Part shown: in pieces, positions 42,676 to 51,235 of the stretch
Position numbering within the stretch: position 1 is the stretch's first letter
How the letters are laid out: each line of letters starts with the position of its first letter
Assembly (NCBI GenBank): GCA_963742955.1
Contig: CAVUOA010000009.1
Span: 1,107,761 to 1,171,760, forward strand
Reading direction: 5' to 3'
Source: CAVUOA01 sp963742955
GTDB lineage: Bacteria > Bacteroidota > Ignavibacteria > Tepidaquicellales > OLB5
Length of the DNA: 64,000 nt
The notes under the pieces: model-generated
Database searches by the model: none
What the model was told of the DNA's origin: nothing
Seen by the model: the letters and a program-made list of their open reading frames with translations, nothing else
Program-made: the position numbers and the translations under genes

Positions 42676-43275
42676 TCAAGGCTGCTGAAGGGTCGCCTTC
42701 AAGAGTTTGAGTCCCTCTTCCCGGGCGTGCAGGACGCGCTTGATGTCAACGCCCTTGAGTTCCTCGCGTTTCAGGATGGCCTCGCTCAGGGCTTTGCGGT
42801 AGATCATGTATTCGTCCTTGGCGGAAATGGTCGCCGCCACCCGGCCCGTGTAGAGAAAGTCATCGATCGGCCGGTTTTTGCCATTGCGGTTCCCCGCGGT
42901 GAGATCAACCCGGTGGTTTTCATATTCCAGAAAACAGTGAATCATCGGCACATGGGGCAGGCTGTATTCGGCTAGAATTTTATCTGTCCCGGTCACAATC
43001 GCTTCAGTCATGGCGTAGATTCCGACCCCTCTCGCTATAGGAAGGCCAAGTTCCGCCGCCAGCGAGGCGATCACCGCGTGTTTGGTGGTGCAGGTGCCCA
43101 TCTTCTCCTTGAACAGGATCATGAGGTCGTCGCGGTCGGAGTTGTAGCCATAGGGCAGTTCGTATACGTACCGGCAGGCCTCCTGGAAGCTCCGGATGCC
43201 GAGGTCCATAAACGCCTTCGAGACCGGGCCGGCCCCGGTAACAGCCTTATCGGGCAAGACGGTAAACGTGTCCAT
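42676..43275 (-). CDS. Transglutaminase-like cysteine hydrolase
   Basis: A 199-residue soluble protein. The Cys-His-Asp triad of the transglutaminase-like fold is visible: C62 in GTCTTKHAVIASLAAELG, H113 in MIHCFLEYEN, D124 in HRVDLT. The N-terminal helix region SFQEACRYVYELPYGYNSD is also typical. Bacterial members are peptidases or peptide ligases, mostly uncharacterised. It starts 22 bp after the permease gene on the same strand, so it could be the last gene of the arsenic operon, but a functional link is not obvious. Confidence 0.78.
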   Translation of the reverse strand: MDTFTVLPDKAVTGAGPVSKAFMDLGIRSFQEACRYVYELPYGYNSDRDDLMILFKEKMGTCTTKHAVIASLAAELGLPIARGVGIYAMTEAIVTGTDKILAEYSLPHVPMIHCFLEYENHRVDLTAGNRNGKNRPIDDFLYTGRVAATISAKDEYMIYRKALSEAILKREELKGVDIKRVLHAREEGLKLLKATLQQP

Positions 43276-43297
43276 TCTCCCCTCGCAACACTCCCAT

Positions 43298-44404
43298 TTA
43301 AATAATCATATTGAAAAGGTAGCCCACGATAAGGATCCCCAGACCGACCACGCCGACAAAGGTTACGATCAGGCGCATCTTGAGTACTTTGCGCAGGATG
43401 AGGATTTCAGGCAATGACAAGGCGATGACGCTCATCATGAATGCGAGCACCGTGCCCAGGGCCGCACCCTTCCCCAGCAGCGCCTGGACGATCGGGATCA
43501 TTCCGGCCGCATTGGAATACATGGGGATGCCGACAAGAACCGCGATCGGCACCGACCACCAGGCCTCCTTGCCCATGATGGATGCCAGAAAATTATCGGG
43601 CACGTAGCCATGGATGAGCGCGCCCACGGCAATCCCCAGCACGATCCATTTCCACACCTTGCCGACGATGTCTTTCACGGCCTCCAGCCCGTAGCGTACC
43701 CGGTCCCGCAGCGTCTGGGTGCCGGATTCCACGTGGGCCTCGGCCGCCCGGATCTCGCTCACCCAACCCTCAATGTGCCGTTCCATCTTCAGCCGGCCGA
43801 TGACCCAGCCGGCGACCATGGCGATGAGAAGCCCGGTGCCCATGTAGATGGCGGCCACCTTCCAGCCCAGGAGCCCATAAAGCAGTACCACCGCGACCTC
43901 GTTCACCATCGGCGCCGAGATCAGAAACGAGAAGGTGACGCCCAGGGGAATGCCGGCCGTCACAAAACCGATGAAAAGCGGGATGGCCGAGCATGAGCAG
44001 AACGGGGTCGCAACCCCCAGGACGGCCGCCAGCCCATTGCCCACCGTCTCCTTTTTCCCGGCCAGAATGCGGCGGGTGCGCTCCGGCGTGAAAAAGGAAT
44101 TAACGATCCCCACGCCGAACACCACGATGACGAGCAGCATCAGGACCTTGGGCGTGTCGTAGATGAAAAACTCCACCGCCGCCGCGATGTGCGATCCCGC
44201 GCGCAATCCGAAGAGATCGTAGGTCAGGTATCTCGCAATGGGCAAAAGGCCCTGATAGGCCAGCCACCATGCGGCCAGAGCCGCAATAAAAAGTGCGATC
44301 TCCGTCGGTTTGATATTTTTAGAGGCTGCGGCGGTCTCTTTGGGAAAAATCACCTTCGGCCCGGCGCAGCAGGTTTTGAACTCGGCTATCGGTTTAAGTT
44401 CCAT
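43298..44404 (-). CDS. Permease of the YraQ/DUF318 family (possible metalloid exporter)
   Basis: A 368-residue protein with about eight helices. The family mark ATPFCSCSAIPLF is present, with a repeat-like second half (VGIPMYSNAAGMIPIVQALLGKG). Its extra N-terminal CCAGPK lies before the first helix. Relatives include ArsP, which exports trivalent organoarsenicals, and permeases found beside small thioredoxins. It overlaps the end of a truncated arsC frame and follows ACR3, which supports a role in arsenic handling. The exact substrate is inferred, not shown. Confidence 0.82.
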   Translation of the reverse strand: MELKPIAEFKTCCAGPKVIFPKETAAASKNIKPTEIALFIAALAAWWLAYQGLLPIARYLTYDLFGLRAGSHIAAAVEFFIYDTPKVLMLLVIVVFGVGIVNSFFTPERTRRILAGKKETVGNGLAAVLGVATPFCSCSAIPLFIGFVTAGIPLGVTFSFLISAPMVNEVAVVLLYGLLGWKVAAIYMGTGLLIAMVAGWVIGRLKMERHIEGWVSEIRAAEAHVESGTQTLRDRVRYGLEAVKDIVGKVWKWIVLGIAVGALIHGYVPDNFLASIMGKEAWWSVPIAVLVGIPMYSNAAGMIPIVQALLGKGAALGTVLAFMMSVIALSLPEILILRKVLKMRLIVTFVGVVGLGILIVGYLFNMII

Positions 44405-44571
44405 TCCTTTACCTCTTCGACCACCAATGGATTAACGGTTTCAGTCGGTTCTAGTCCGGCGCTTTCAACATGGACGCGATCACCGGCGAGTTTTTTTAAG
44501 TAGGCTTCGGCGATTTGGCTTCGGCCGCTGTTTTGTCGGCAAATGAAGAGCACTCTTACTTGATCGGACAT
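44386..44571 (-). pseudogene. arsC: Truncated arsenate reductase of the low-molecular-weight phosphatase type
   Basis: Only 61 codons: QVRVLFICRQNSGRSQIAEAYL includes the complete catalytic loop (C-x5-R, then S), and the next segment, VHVESAGLEP, is standard. The frame then ends after VVEEVKEWNLNR inside the start of the permease gene. A complete enzyme has about 130-140 residues, including an essential Asp and further redox cysteines that are missing here. A deletion seems to have joined its front half to the permease gene, whose ribosome-binding site (AGGTAAAGG) lies in the arsC remnant. Confidence 0.82.
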
Positions 44572-44604
44572 AGGTGCCCCCTTTTGATTGTACCTGGCTC
44601 TTGT

Positions 44605-45696
44605 TTATGGCTTACAGGTTACATGGCATATGCCTGTCGGTCCCGTCACTGCGTATGGGAAATACCTGCGCTTGAACCAGAAGGCCGCGTTCACGAGCGT
44701 TATCAGCACCGGCACTTCCACCAGCGGACCGATGACCGCCGCGAAGGCTTCGCCGGAATCGATGCCGAACACCGCCACGGCCACCGCTATCGCGAGCTCG
44801 AAGTTGTTGGAGGCCGCGGTGAAGCTCAAGGTCGCGGACTGTTCGTAGGTCGCCCCTACCTTCATAGATAGGAAAAAGGACACGAAGAACATGATCACAA
44901 AGTAAATGCACAGCGGAACGGCTATCCGCACGACGTCGAACGGCAGCTGAACAATGTATTCTCCTTTAAGGGAAAACATGACCAGGATGGTGAACAGCAG
45001 CGCAATCAGGGTGATCGGGCTTATTTGGGGAATGAACTTCTGCTCGTACCACTCCCGGCCTTTCATCTTGAGCCCGACAAAGCGGGAAATCATCCCGGCG
45101 ATGAACGGGATGCCAAGGTAGATGAACACACTTTCGGCGATCTGCCCGATGGAGATATCCACCACCATGCCCTGCATGCCGAGCCATTGGGGCAGGACGG
45201 TAATGAAGATGTAGGCATACACCGAGAAAAACAGCACCTGGAAGATCGAGTTGAAAGCCACCAACCCGGCGCAGTATTCCCGGTCGCCGGCCGCCAGATC
45301 GTTCCAGACGATCACCATGGCGATGCAGCGGGCCAGCCCGATGAGAATGAGGCCCACCATGTACTCGTGATAACCTGCCAGGAAAAGGACGGCCAAAAGA
45401 AACATCAATATCGGTCCGATCACCCAGTTCTGGATCAGCGACAGCGTCAGGACCTTCACGTTGCGGAACACCTGGGGCAGTTGCTCGTATTTCACCTTGG
45501 CGAGCGGCGGGTACATCATCAGGATCAGGCCGATGGCGATGGGGATGTTGGTGGTGCCGACCTGAAAATAGTTGATCACCTGGCGGATGCCGGGAAGGAG
45601 GTACCCCCAAAAAACACCGACAAACATTGCCAGAAAAATCCACAATGTCAGGAAACGGTCCAGAAATGAAAGCCGTTTGGTCGTTGCATCCGTCAT
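44605..45696 (-). CDS. acr3: Arsenite efflux transporter, ACR3 family
   Basis: 363 residues from the ATG at 45696, preceded by GGAGGAGGG. About ten helices. The essential cysteine and signature of ACR3 are present: GLILIGLARCIAMVIVWNDLAAGD, followed by AFNSIFQVLFFSVYAYIF. Near the C-terminus, TLSFTAASNNFELAIAVAVAVFG is the second conserved family block. It exports As(III) from the cytoplasm. It follows the ArsR gene and precedes the truncated arsC and permease, the usual ars gene order. Confidence 0.95.
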   Translation of the reverse strand: MTDATTKRLSFLDRFLTLWIFLAMFVGVFWGYLLPGIRQVINYFQVGTTNIPIAIGLILMMYPPLAKVKYEQLPQVFRNVKVLTLSLIQNWVIGPILMFLLAVLFLAGYHEYMVGLILIGLARCIAMVIVWNDLAAGDREYCAGLVAFNSIFQVLFFSVYAYIFITVLPQWLGMQGMVVDISIGQIAESVFIYLGIPFIAGMISRFVGLKMKGREWYEQKFIPQISPITLIALLFTILVMFSLKGEYIVQLPFDVVRIAVPLCIYFVIMFFVSFFLSMKVGATYEQSATLSFTAASNNFELAIAVAVAVFGIDSGEAFAAVIGPLVEVPVLITLVNAAFWFKRRYFPYAVTGPTGICHVTCKP

Positions 45697-45779
45697 GGGA
45701 TACCCTCCTCCGCGCGGTGGCGAATCCTGTTCAGGTCGGCGTGGAACCCCGGCCGATGCCATCAGCCGATTCAAGAGGT

Positions 45780-46175
45780 TCAGGCTGTGCTGCCAAGCGG
45801 ACTGGGCTTTCTACGTTCACTCTGGCGGTTGCAGAGCACCTCGCGGCCCGTCTTTAATATTTTCGCCATTCGTAAAGCGTCCCTGCGGACGGCCGGGTGG
45901 TTGGACAGGGACCGCCGCAGCCAGACGATCGCCTCCTTCACGGCCGGCGAAGCCTGTTCACCGGCCACCCGATAGTTCATCCAGCGCCCTTTTTTCCGGC
46001 CCTCGATAAGGCGGGCCTGGCGCAGGATGGTCATGTGCTTGGAGACCGTCGACGGCGCCAGTTCCAGGAACTCGATCAGCTGACAGACGCACAGCTCACG
46101 GTCATCCAGTACCAGCAGCGCGCGCACGCGGTTTTCGTCCGCAAGCGCCCGGGTAATTGCCAGGATCGATTCCAT
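45780..46175 (-). CDS. arsR: ArsR-family metalloregulator of the ars operon
   Basis: 131 residues. The metal-binding motif ELCVCQL (C29, C31) lies in the DNA-recognition helix region, as in As(III)-responsive ArsR, followed by APSTVSKHMTILRQARLI (winged helix). The last 30 residues are basic and add C-terminal CNRQ. A 20 bp palindrome lies just upstream. ACR3 begins 83 bp downstream, so this is the local repressor, released by arsenite. Confidence 0.93.
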   Translation of the reverse strand: MESILAITRALADENRVRALLVLDDRELCVCQLIEFLELAPSTVSKHMTILRQARLIEGRKKGRWMNYRVAGEQASPAVKEAIVWLRRSLSNHPAVRRDALRMAKILKTGREVLCNRQSERRKPSPLGSTA

Positions 46176-46187
46176 AAGAGCCTCTCC

Positions 46188-46207
46188 ATTTCGTTATATG
46201 GCGAAAT
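46188..46207. promoter_or_regulatory. ArsR operator upstream of arsR
   Basis: ATTTCG, eight bases (TTATATGG), then CGAAAT form an inverted repeat 12 bp before the arsR ATG. The AT-rich centre (TATA) may coincide with the -10 region. Position and symmetry fit autorepression by ArsR. Confidence 0.6.
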
Positions 46208-46276
46208 ATAGTAGTATGCCGCCGGCATGTCAAGGGATGATTCGTGGCGTTGAGAGCCGGACGAGCGCAACCACTT

Positions 46277-47062
46277 CTATGGAGTTTTTGGAGCGGAGGG
46301 TTTTTGAGCGGCCGCCGGCGTCAATCCCAGGCGCCGGCGGAGTTCGGCCTCGTCCAGCAGGCCAACGTGAAACCGGCGATCCGGGAAAATGTAGGCCGGG
46401 GTCCCGGTGATGCCCTTTTGCGAAATCAGATCGCGCGTAGCGTCGATCTTCCGTATGCCTTCTGCGCAGAGATTTTCGGAGCGGTAGCCGTTTTCGAATT
46501 CCCGAAGCGATTTCTTGTCGCAGATGGTTGAAATGGATTGCTCGCGGGCGCCCTTGTGGAAGTCCAGGGGATAAAACAGATAGTGTACCCGGATCTCACC
46601 GGCGGCCGACATTTTTTCCAGGGTTTCGACTCCCTGCTTGCAGTAGGGGCATTGAGGGTCCGTGACATAAAAAAGATCCTTCCCCTGCTGTCCGATCGTG
46701 AACGCGCTGAGCTCGGCCAGACGGCTCATCTCCTCGGGGCTGAACAAGGTGATGGCTTCGAGGCTCTCGCGGGTCACATTGCGGCCGGAGGCTGAATCAT
46801 ACAGTTGGCCCATGATGAGAAAGTCGCCGCCCGGGCCGGTGTAATAGATGTAGGTCTTGCCGTTCAGAAGGACCTGCACTTCGCACAGGCCGGAATAGGC
46901 CGTAGGCTTCACATCAAGCACGCGTTTGTCCGGCGCTTGGAATTTGGCGATGATCTCTTCGACTCGTTTTTGGGTCGGGCACTGGGCATGCGCCGGCCCG
47001 CAAAAACCCAGAATCGCAAATAGGATCAGCCCCATCCAACCCGCACAGTTCAAACGCTTCAT
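46277..47062 (-). CDS. DsbC/DsbG-like periplasmic thiol-disulfide oxidoreductase
   Basis: 261 residues. A signal peptide (WMGLILFAILGFCGPAHA) is followed by a short N-terminal dimerisation-like domain (residues 30-100), a linker helix, and a thioredoxin domain with LFYVTDPQCPYCKQGVETL and the cis-proline loop ITGTPAYIFPD. The CPYC active site and domain order fit disulfide isomerase or DsbG-type reductants fed by CcdA/DsbD-type membrane proteins. A CcdA-like protein is encoded three genes upstream. Ends about 100 bp before the arsR start. Confidence 0.88.
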   Translation of the reverse strand: MKRLNCAGWMGLILFAILGFCGPAHAQCPTQKRVEEIIAKFQAPDKRVLDVKPTAYSGLCEVQVLLNGKTYIYYTGPGGDFLIMGQLYDSASGRNVTRESLEAITLFSPEEMSRLAELSAFTIGQQGKDLFYVTDPQCPYCKQGVETLEKMSAAGEIRVHYLFYPLDFHKGAREQSISTICDKKSLREFENGYRSENLCAEGIRKIDATRDLISQKGITGTPAYIFPDRRFHVGLLDEAELRRRLGLTPAAAQKPSAPKTP

Positions 47063-47104
47063 CGCACCTTCTCCCGTTTTTAAAGGCCTCCCCTGGAGGC
47101 CGAT

Positions 47105-48037
47105 TTACCGTTGCACTGAGACCTCACCGGACCCCACCTCCACCGGCAGACCCGCCTGCTGCCAGAGCGTCCAGCCGTTGATCAGCACCCGCGTATTCAG
47201 AAAGCCGGCATCGCGCAGGAAAAGCGCCAGGTCATGGCTCAACTCGCAAGTTTCCCCGTCGCAGTAGGTGACGATTTGGGCCTCCATGTCCAGGTTCTGG
47301 GTGACGCCGAGGAAGTCGAGGTCCACCTCGTGCCACGGCAGGCTGAGAGCGCCCTGAATGTGGCCTTTGATAAAATCCTCGGCCGAACGGGCGTCGATGA
47401 ACACCGCCGCGTGGGCTAAAAAAAGCTTCTGCGCTTCCTCCAGGCTGATGTCCATGCGCTCTCCGGTAGGAGTGGTCATGCTCGCCGCCGCCGAAAAGTC
47501 CCCCTTCAGGGGCAGGCGGTCCACGCGCAGGGCGTTGACACCCAGCGCCGCCGCCACGCTCAGAATCACCAGCGCCGGGACCTGCCAGGCGGCCCGTCGC
47601 CAGACGGCTTTCGCTGCCGCCATCGGATGTCTCAGCACCGCGTAAAACATGAAAATCGCCACGGCGAAAAACCCTGCGTCACGCAGCAGGTACCCACCGG
47701 CGGACATCGACGGGCCCATACCGCTGCTGCCGAAGCAGCCGCAGTTCACGTCAAGACCGCGGGCCAGGTTGAACATAAAGGCGATCAGGAACAGGATCAG
47801 AAGCCCGTTTACGGTGAGCACCGCGCCGGGCAGCCAGATGCCGGCCACCAGACACAGGCCCAGAAAAAGCTCCAGCCACGGCAGCACGAGCGCCGTCAGG
47901 TTGATCAGGGCATCCGGCAGGATGTGGTAGTTGAAGACGGCCTTGGCGAAGGCCCCCGGGTGGGCGATTTTGTCCAGGCTGGCGTAGATGAAGATTCCGG
48001 CCAGGATCAGCCTCGCCGCGATCCGCGCAAGGCGCAT
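47105..48037 (-). CDS. MauE/DoxX-like membrane domain fused to a rhodanese domain
   Basis: About 310 residues from the ATG at 48037 (AAAGGAG upstream). Residues 1-145 are a four-helix MauE/DoxX-type domain (ILAGIFIYASLDKIAHPGAF, LPWLELFLGLCLVAG, NCGCFG); a further helix precedes the C-terminal rhodanese (residues 195-300). The rhodanese has AVFIDARSAEDFIKGHIQGA and the catalytic loop YCDGETCELS. MauE-like proteins help thiol or quinone redox transfer across the membrane; the rhodanese part would carry sulfane sulfur. It lies between DsbC and a CDF exporter. Confidence 0.85.
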   Translation of the reverse strand: MRLARIAARLILAGIFIYASLDKIAHPGAFAKAVFNYHILPDALINLTALVLPWLELFLGLCLVAGIWLPGAVLTVNGLLILFLIAFMFNLARGLDVNCGCFGSSGMGPSMSAGGYLLRDAGFFAVAIFMFYAVLRHPMAAAKAVWRRAAWQVPALVILSVAAALGVNALRVDRLPLKGDFSAAASMTTPTGERMDISLEEAQKLFLAHAAVFIDARSAEDFIKGHIQGALSLPWHEVDLDFLGVTQNLDMEAQIVTYCDGETCELSHDLALFLRDAGFLNTRVLINGWTLWQQAGLPVEVGSGEVSVQR

Positions 48038-48071
48038 GGTGCGGGGCTCCTTTTTAGGATGAGAGCCGTTC

Positions 48072-49091
48072 TCAGGCATTGGAGCCATTGTCCCTCCCGC
48101 AGGCCAGTTGGCACAAGAGGTCGCCGTCGCCGCAGGCTGCGGTTTCGAACTGCAGCACGGGGTGATCGATCCCGAAGAATTCCATCAGGTCGTGTCGGAT
48201 TTTTTCGGCCAGCGGTTCCGTGCGGCTGACCGCCTGATCGGGTACCACCACATGGCAGGAAAACGCCACACTGCTCGAGGACACGTTCCAGGCATGCAGG
48301 TAATGCACGCCGCAGATTTCCGGCAGGTCCTGCAGGTGACGCCGGACTTTTTCCAGGTCGAGGTGAGCAGGGGTCGAATTCATCAGGATCAGGCCCGATT
48401 CCTTGGCGATTCCCCAGCAGTTTTTTAAAATGAAAACGACGATCACAAACGACAGCACAGGGTCCAGCCAGTACCAGGGCCGGTAATAAAGGATGGCGCC
48501 GGTGACCAGCACGGCGACGGAGGTCAGCAGGTCGCCCACCATGTGCCAGAAGGCCCCGCGGATGTTGAGGCTGTGTGTGGCATCGCGGTGCAGCAGCCAG
48601 GCGGAAACTCCGTTGCCAGCAATGCCCACGGCCGCCAGCCCCATCACGATACTCCCGGAAACGGCCGCCGGGTTTCTCAACCGCTCGGCGGCCTCGATGA
48701 CGATGACCACGGCGGCTGCGATCAATAACCCCACGTTGATCAGCGCCGCCATGATTTCGGCGCGCCGGTAGCCGAAGGTGTTGCGGACCGACGGGCCGCG
48801 GCGTGCGATGCGGAACGCCAGGTAGGCGATCAATATGGCGGCGAAGTCGCTGAAATTATGCGTGGCATCCGAAATCAATGCCATGCTGTTGGCCGTCACA
48901 CCGCCGATGATCTGGGCCACGGGGATCAGCAGGTTCAACCCCAGGGTCAAAAGCAGCCGCGTGCCGGTCTGGTTTTCCATGACGGGCGCGTGATGATGGC
49001 AGCCGGCGGAGCCGGCGTCGGTGGGGTGGTGCTCCGCGGTTTTCGAATCGGGCTGAGGGTGTCCGGTTTCTTCTTGGCCGAATGCAGACAA
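48072..49091 (-). CDS. Cation diffusion facilitator (CDF) metal exporter
   Basis: 339 residues from a TTG start preceded by GAGGGAGA. A His-rich N-terminal tail (EHHPTDAGSAGCHHH) precedes six helices. Metal site A is visible as MALISDATHNFSD in helix II and GVSAWLLHRDATHSLNIRGAFWHMVGDL in helix V; the C-terminal cytoplasmic domain follows. The wording resembles ZitB/CzcD zinc exporters. Probably co-transcribed with the redox genes on either side. Confidence 0.9.
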   Translation of the reverse strand: MSAFGQEETGHPQPDSKTAEHHPTDAGSAGCHHHAPVMENQTGTRLLLTLGLNLLIPVAQIIGGVTANSMALISDATHNFSDFAAILIAYLAFRIARRGPSVRNTFGYRRAEIMAALINVGLLIAAAVVIVIEAAERLRNPAAVSGSIVMGLAAVGIAGNGVSAWLLHRDATHSLNIRGAFWHMVGDLLTSVAVLVTGAILYYRPWYWLDPVLSFVIVVFILKNCWGIAKESGLILMNSTPAHLDLEKVRRHLQDLPEICGVHYLHAWNVSSSSVAFSCHVVVPDQAVSRTEPLAEKIRHDLMEFFGIDHPVLQFETAACGDGDLLCQLACGRDNGSNA

Positions 49092-49128
49092 TTTGAGTCT
49101 CCCTCAAGTCCCCGGCCGCGGCAGTCGT

Positions 49129-49848
49129 TCACGCCGCGGCTAAACGGGTCCAAATCGGGTTGATGATGAAATAAAGTCCCAGCAGGCAGATGAGCGAGCC
49201 CGCGGCCTTGCGGAACCAGCCGCCCGCGCCCTGCCAGGTGCTGTTTTCCACCAGTTTGCGAACGACGGCAGTGGAGCTGCCGGCGACCGCGATCGGCAGG
49301 CAGTGGCCCACGGCGAAGAGCAGGATGAAAAGAATGCCGGTCGCCACCGCCTGCTGCAGCGTGATGATGGCCAGGATCGGCGCGATGAATCCGAAGGTGC
49401 ACGAGCCCGAGAGAACCCCGTAGCCCAGACCCAGGGCAAAGGCGCCGGAAAGGCCTTTGCAATTCAGGCGATAGAGGAGGCTTCCGGACATGGAGCATTT
49501 TTCCACCCCCAGCATGCCCAGGGCGACCCAGATCAGGATTGCGCCGATCAGCATCTGCCAGTAGCTGCCGATATCCCCCAACATGCGTCCCAGCAGGGCG
49601 CAGATTGCACCGATGACGGCGATGCTGATGAAAAGGCCCGTGCTGAAGGCCACAGCGTAACCCGCGGCCTGGCGCGGCGCCAGGGCCTGCTGCTGGCCGC
49701 CGACGTAGGCGACGATGAGGGGGATCGAAGCCAGGTGGCAGGGGCTGAACAGCACGCTGATCATGCCCCACAGGAAACACCCCGCGCCGGCCAGGATGCT
49801 GCCGCCGACCATCCACTCGTTGACCGTGAGAAAGAAACTATCGAGCAT
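49129..49848 (-). CDS. CcdA/DsbD-type transmembrane electron carrier
   Basis: 239 residues with about six helices. The redox cysteines are in LFSPCHLASIPLIVAYVGG and LSGSCTFGFIAPI, the positions used by CcdA and DsbD-beta to pass electrons from cytoplasmic thioredoxin to periplasmic partners. An extra cysteine pair (EKCSMSG, LNCKG) lies in the central loop. The periplasmic thioredoxin-fold proteins encoded upstream and the DsbC-like protein downstream are the likely partners. Confidence 0.9.
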   Translation of the reverse strand: MLDSFFLTVNEWMVGGSILAGAGCFLWGMISVLFSPCHLASIPLIVAYVGGQQQALAPRQAAGYAVAFSTGLFISIAVIGAICALLGRMLGDIGSYWQMLIGAILIWVALGMLGVEKCSMSGSLLYRLNCKGLSGAFALGLGYGVLSGSCTFGFIAPILAIITLQQAVATGILFILLFAVGHCLPIAVAGSSTAVVRKLVENSTWQGAGGWFRKAAGSLICLLGLYFIINPIWTRLAAA

Positions 49849-49865
49849 GGACCGACCTCGGCGCG

Positions 49866-50801
49866 TCAGTTGACTCCGATCTTGGCGATCTGCTGGGCAA
49901 GTTCCTCTGCGCTGAGCATGCCGGTGTTCCGCGAGATTTCTTTACCCGTCTTGTCGTAGAACACCTGCGTTGGAACCTCTCGAACGCCGTAGCGGGCTCC
50001 CAGGATCTGCTCCTCGCCCAAATTGACGAAGACCACGTTGAGGGTTTCAGGGTATTTTTTCTGCAGACCCTCCAGGAAGGGCTGCATTATTGCGCCGGGC
50101 GGCGAGGTCGGGGCGTCGAATTGAATCACGCTCGACTTGCCTGAGGCACGCGCCTTGTCGACTGCGTTGTCCCGGGCCAGGCGGCTTTGCTCTTCAAACC
50201 AATCGCGGTTGACACGGATGTCGACGCGCTGCTCCAGTTGCACAAGGTAGCCATTGAGCGCCTCCTGCTGCTTTTCTTGAAGCAACATGGCGCGGATGGG
50301 CTCTTTGACCTGCTCATAGGGAGTCTCACCGATCATGGCCTTGTTGGCGTCGAAAAATTTCTGGATATCTTCCTCCAGGACCGTCACGCTCTTGGTCACA
50401 TGCTCTGCGAAGGCTTGCAGGACGTCCTCGTCGGGCGCCCCCTCGGTCGGGACCCCGGCGCTCTTGGCCTCCTGGATCAGGACGGTCTTGGCCACCTGCT
50501 TCTCGAGCAGAAAGATGAGGTTTTTCTTGAGCTGCGGGAGCAATTCCGGCGGCAGCTCGCCCATCGTCGACTGCAGCTGCGCGCTGGTGATCTGGGCGCC
50601 GCCGGTTTCAGCCAGGGTTTCCGGTTTCAGCTTGGTCAGCTTTGCGTTTTTCAACATGCCCGAGCTGAGGCCCGGATACGTCTCTTCGACGCTTGCGACC
50701 TTGCCCTCATTGGAACAACCCCCAAAAACCAAAACACAGATCAGGAAAAAAGCAGTCAGCGACAGTGATGCGGTGATGGGTCTAATCCATTCACGATTCA
50801 T
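49866..50801 (-). CDS. Lipoprotein with SurA-like helical part and a cysteine-less thioredoxin domain
   Basis: 311 residues. A lipoprotein signal ends at the lipobox VFGGC. Residues 40-205 are mostly helical, with SurA/PpiD-like wording (QVAKTVLIQEAKSAGVP, then DIQKFFDANKAMIGETPYEQVKE). Residues 220-311 are a clear thioredoxin fold (VVFVNLGEEQILGARYGVREVPTQVFYD, with the cis-proline), but where WCPPC should stand it reads FDAPTSPPGAIMQP: both catalytic cysteines are absent. It ends six bases after the next gene's stop region, in a run of three thioredoxin-like genes. A chaperone or docking role is more likely than redox catalysis. Confidence 0.8.
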   Translation of the reverse strand: MNREWIRPITASLSLTAFFLICVLVFGGCSNEGKVASVEETYPGLSSGMLKNAKLTKLKPETLAETGGAQITSAQLQSTMGELPPELLPQLKKNLIFLLEKQVAKTVLIQEAKSAGVPTEGAPDEDVLQAFAEHVTKSVTVLEEDIQKFFDANKAMIGETPYEQVKEPIRAMLLQEKQQEALNGYLVQLEQRVDIRVNRDWFEEQSRLARDNAVDKARASGKSSVIQFDAPTSPPGAIMQPFLEGLQKKYPETLNVVFVNLGEEQILGARYGVREVPTQVFYDKTGKEISRNTGMLSAEELAQQIAKIGVN

Positions 50802-50806
50802 TTGTT

Positions 50807-51235
50807 TTAATTTACCCCCATGCTGGTTAATTGTCCGACGATATCCTTTTCACTCATGAAGCCCACGTGCCGGTTTACCTCGCGGCCGCCAGCGTCGAAG
50901 AATATCTGCGTGGGAATGGCACGAATCCCGTACTGGCGAGCCGGGCCGTTGTTCTTCCAGACGTCGATGAAAATGATGGCGGCCTTGCCCTCGTAGGCTT
51001 TTTTCAGCTTCTCGAGGATCGGGGCCATCATTTTGCACGGCACACACTGGTCCGCCCCCAGGTCGATCATAGTGACCATGCCCTTGACCGGCACGTAACT
51101 GAGATCCTGGGATAGGGCCGGTCCGGCCGTAGGCCCGGCCCACGATGCAACCAGCGTAAGCAAAATGAAAGAGATTCCGGCCGCCCGTCTTCGGATATTA
51201 AAAAACCGGTAGCAAGCTGTCATCCGTTCCTTCAT
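50807..51235 (-). CDS. Exported thioredoxin-like protein (CVPC active site)
   Basis: 142 residues. A signal peptide with a basic start (RFFNIRRRAAGISFILLTLV) precedes a thioredoxin domain with MIDLGADQCVPCKMMAPIL, IIFIDVWKNN and the cis-proline loop RAIPTQIFFD. The partner of the cysteine-less protein after it, which shares the tail pattern (IPTQIFFDAGGREVNRH against VPTQVFYDKTGKEISRN). The ATG overlaps the stop of the small thioredoxin gene upstream (ATGA). Confidence 0.9.
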   Translation of the reverse strand: MKERMTACYRFFNIRRRAAGISFILLTLVASWAGPTAGPALSQDLSYVPVKGMVTMIDLGADQCVPCKMMAPILEKLKKAYEGKAAIIFIDVWKNNGPARQYGIRAIPTQIFFDAGGREVNRHVGFMSEKDIVGQLTSMGVN

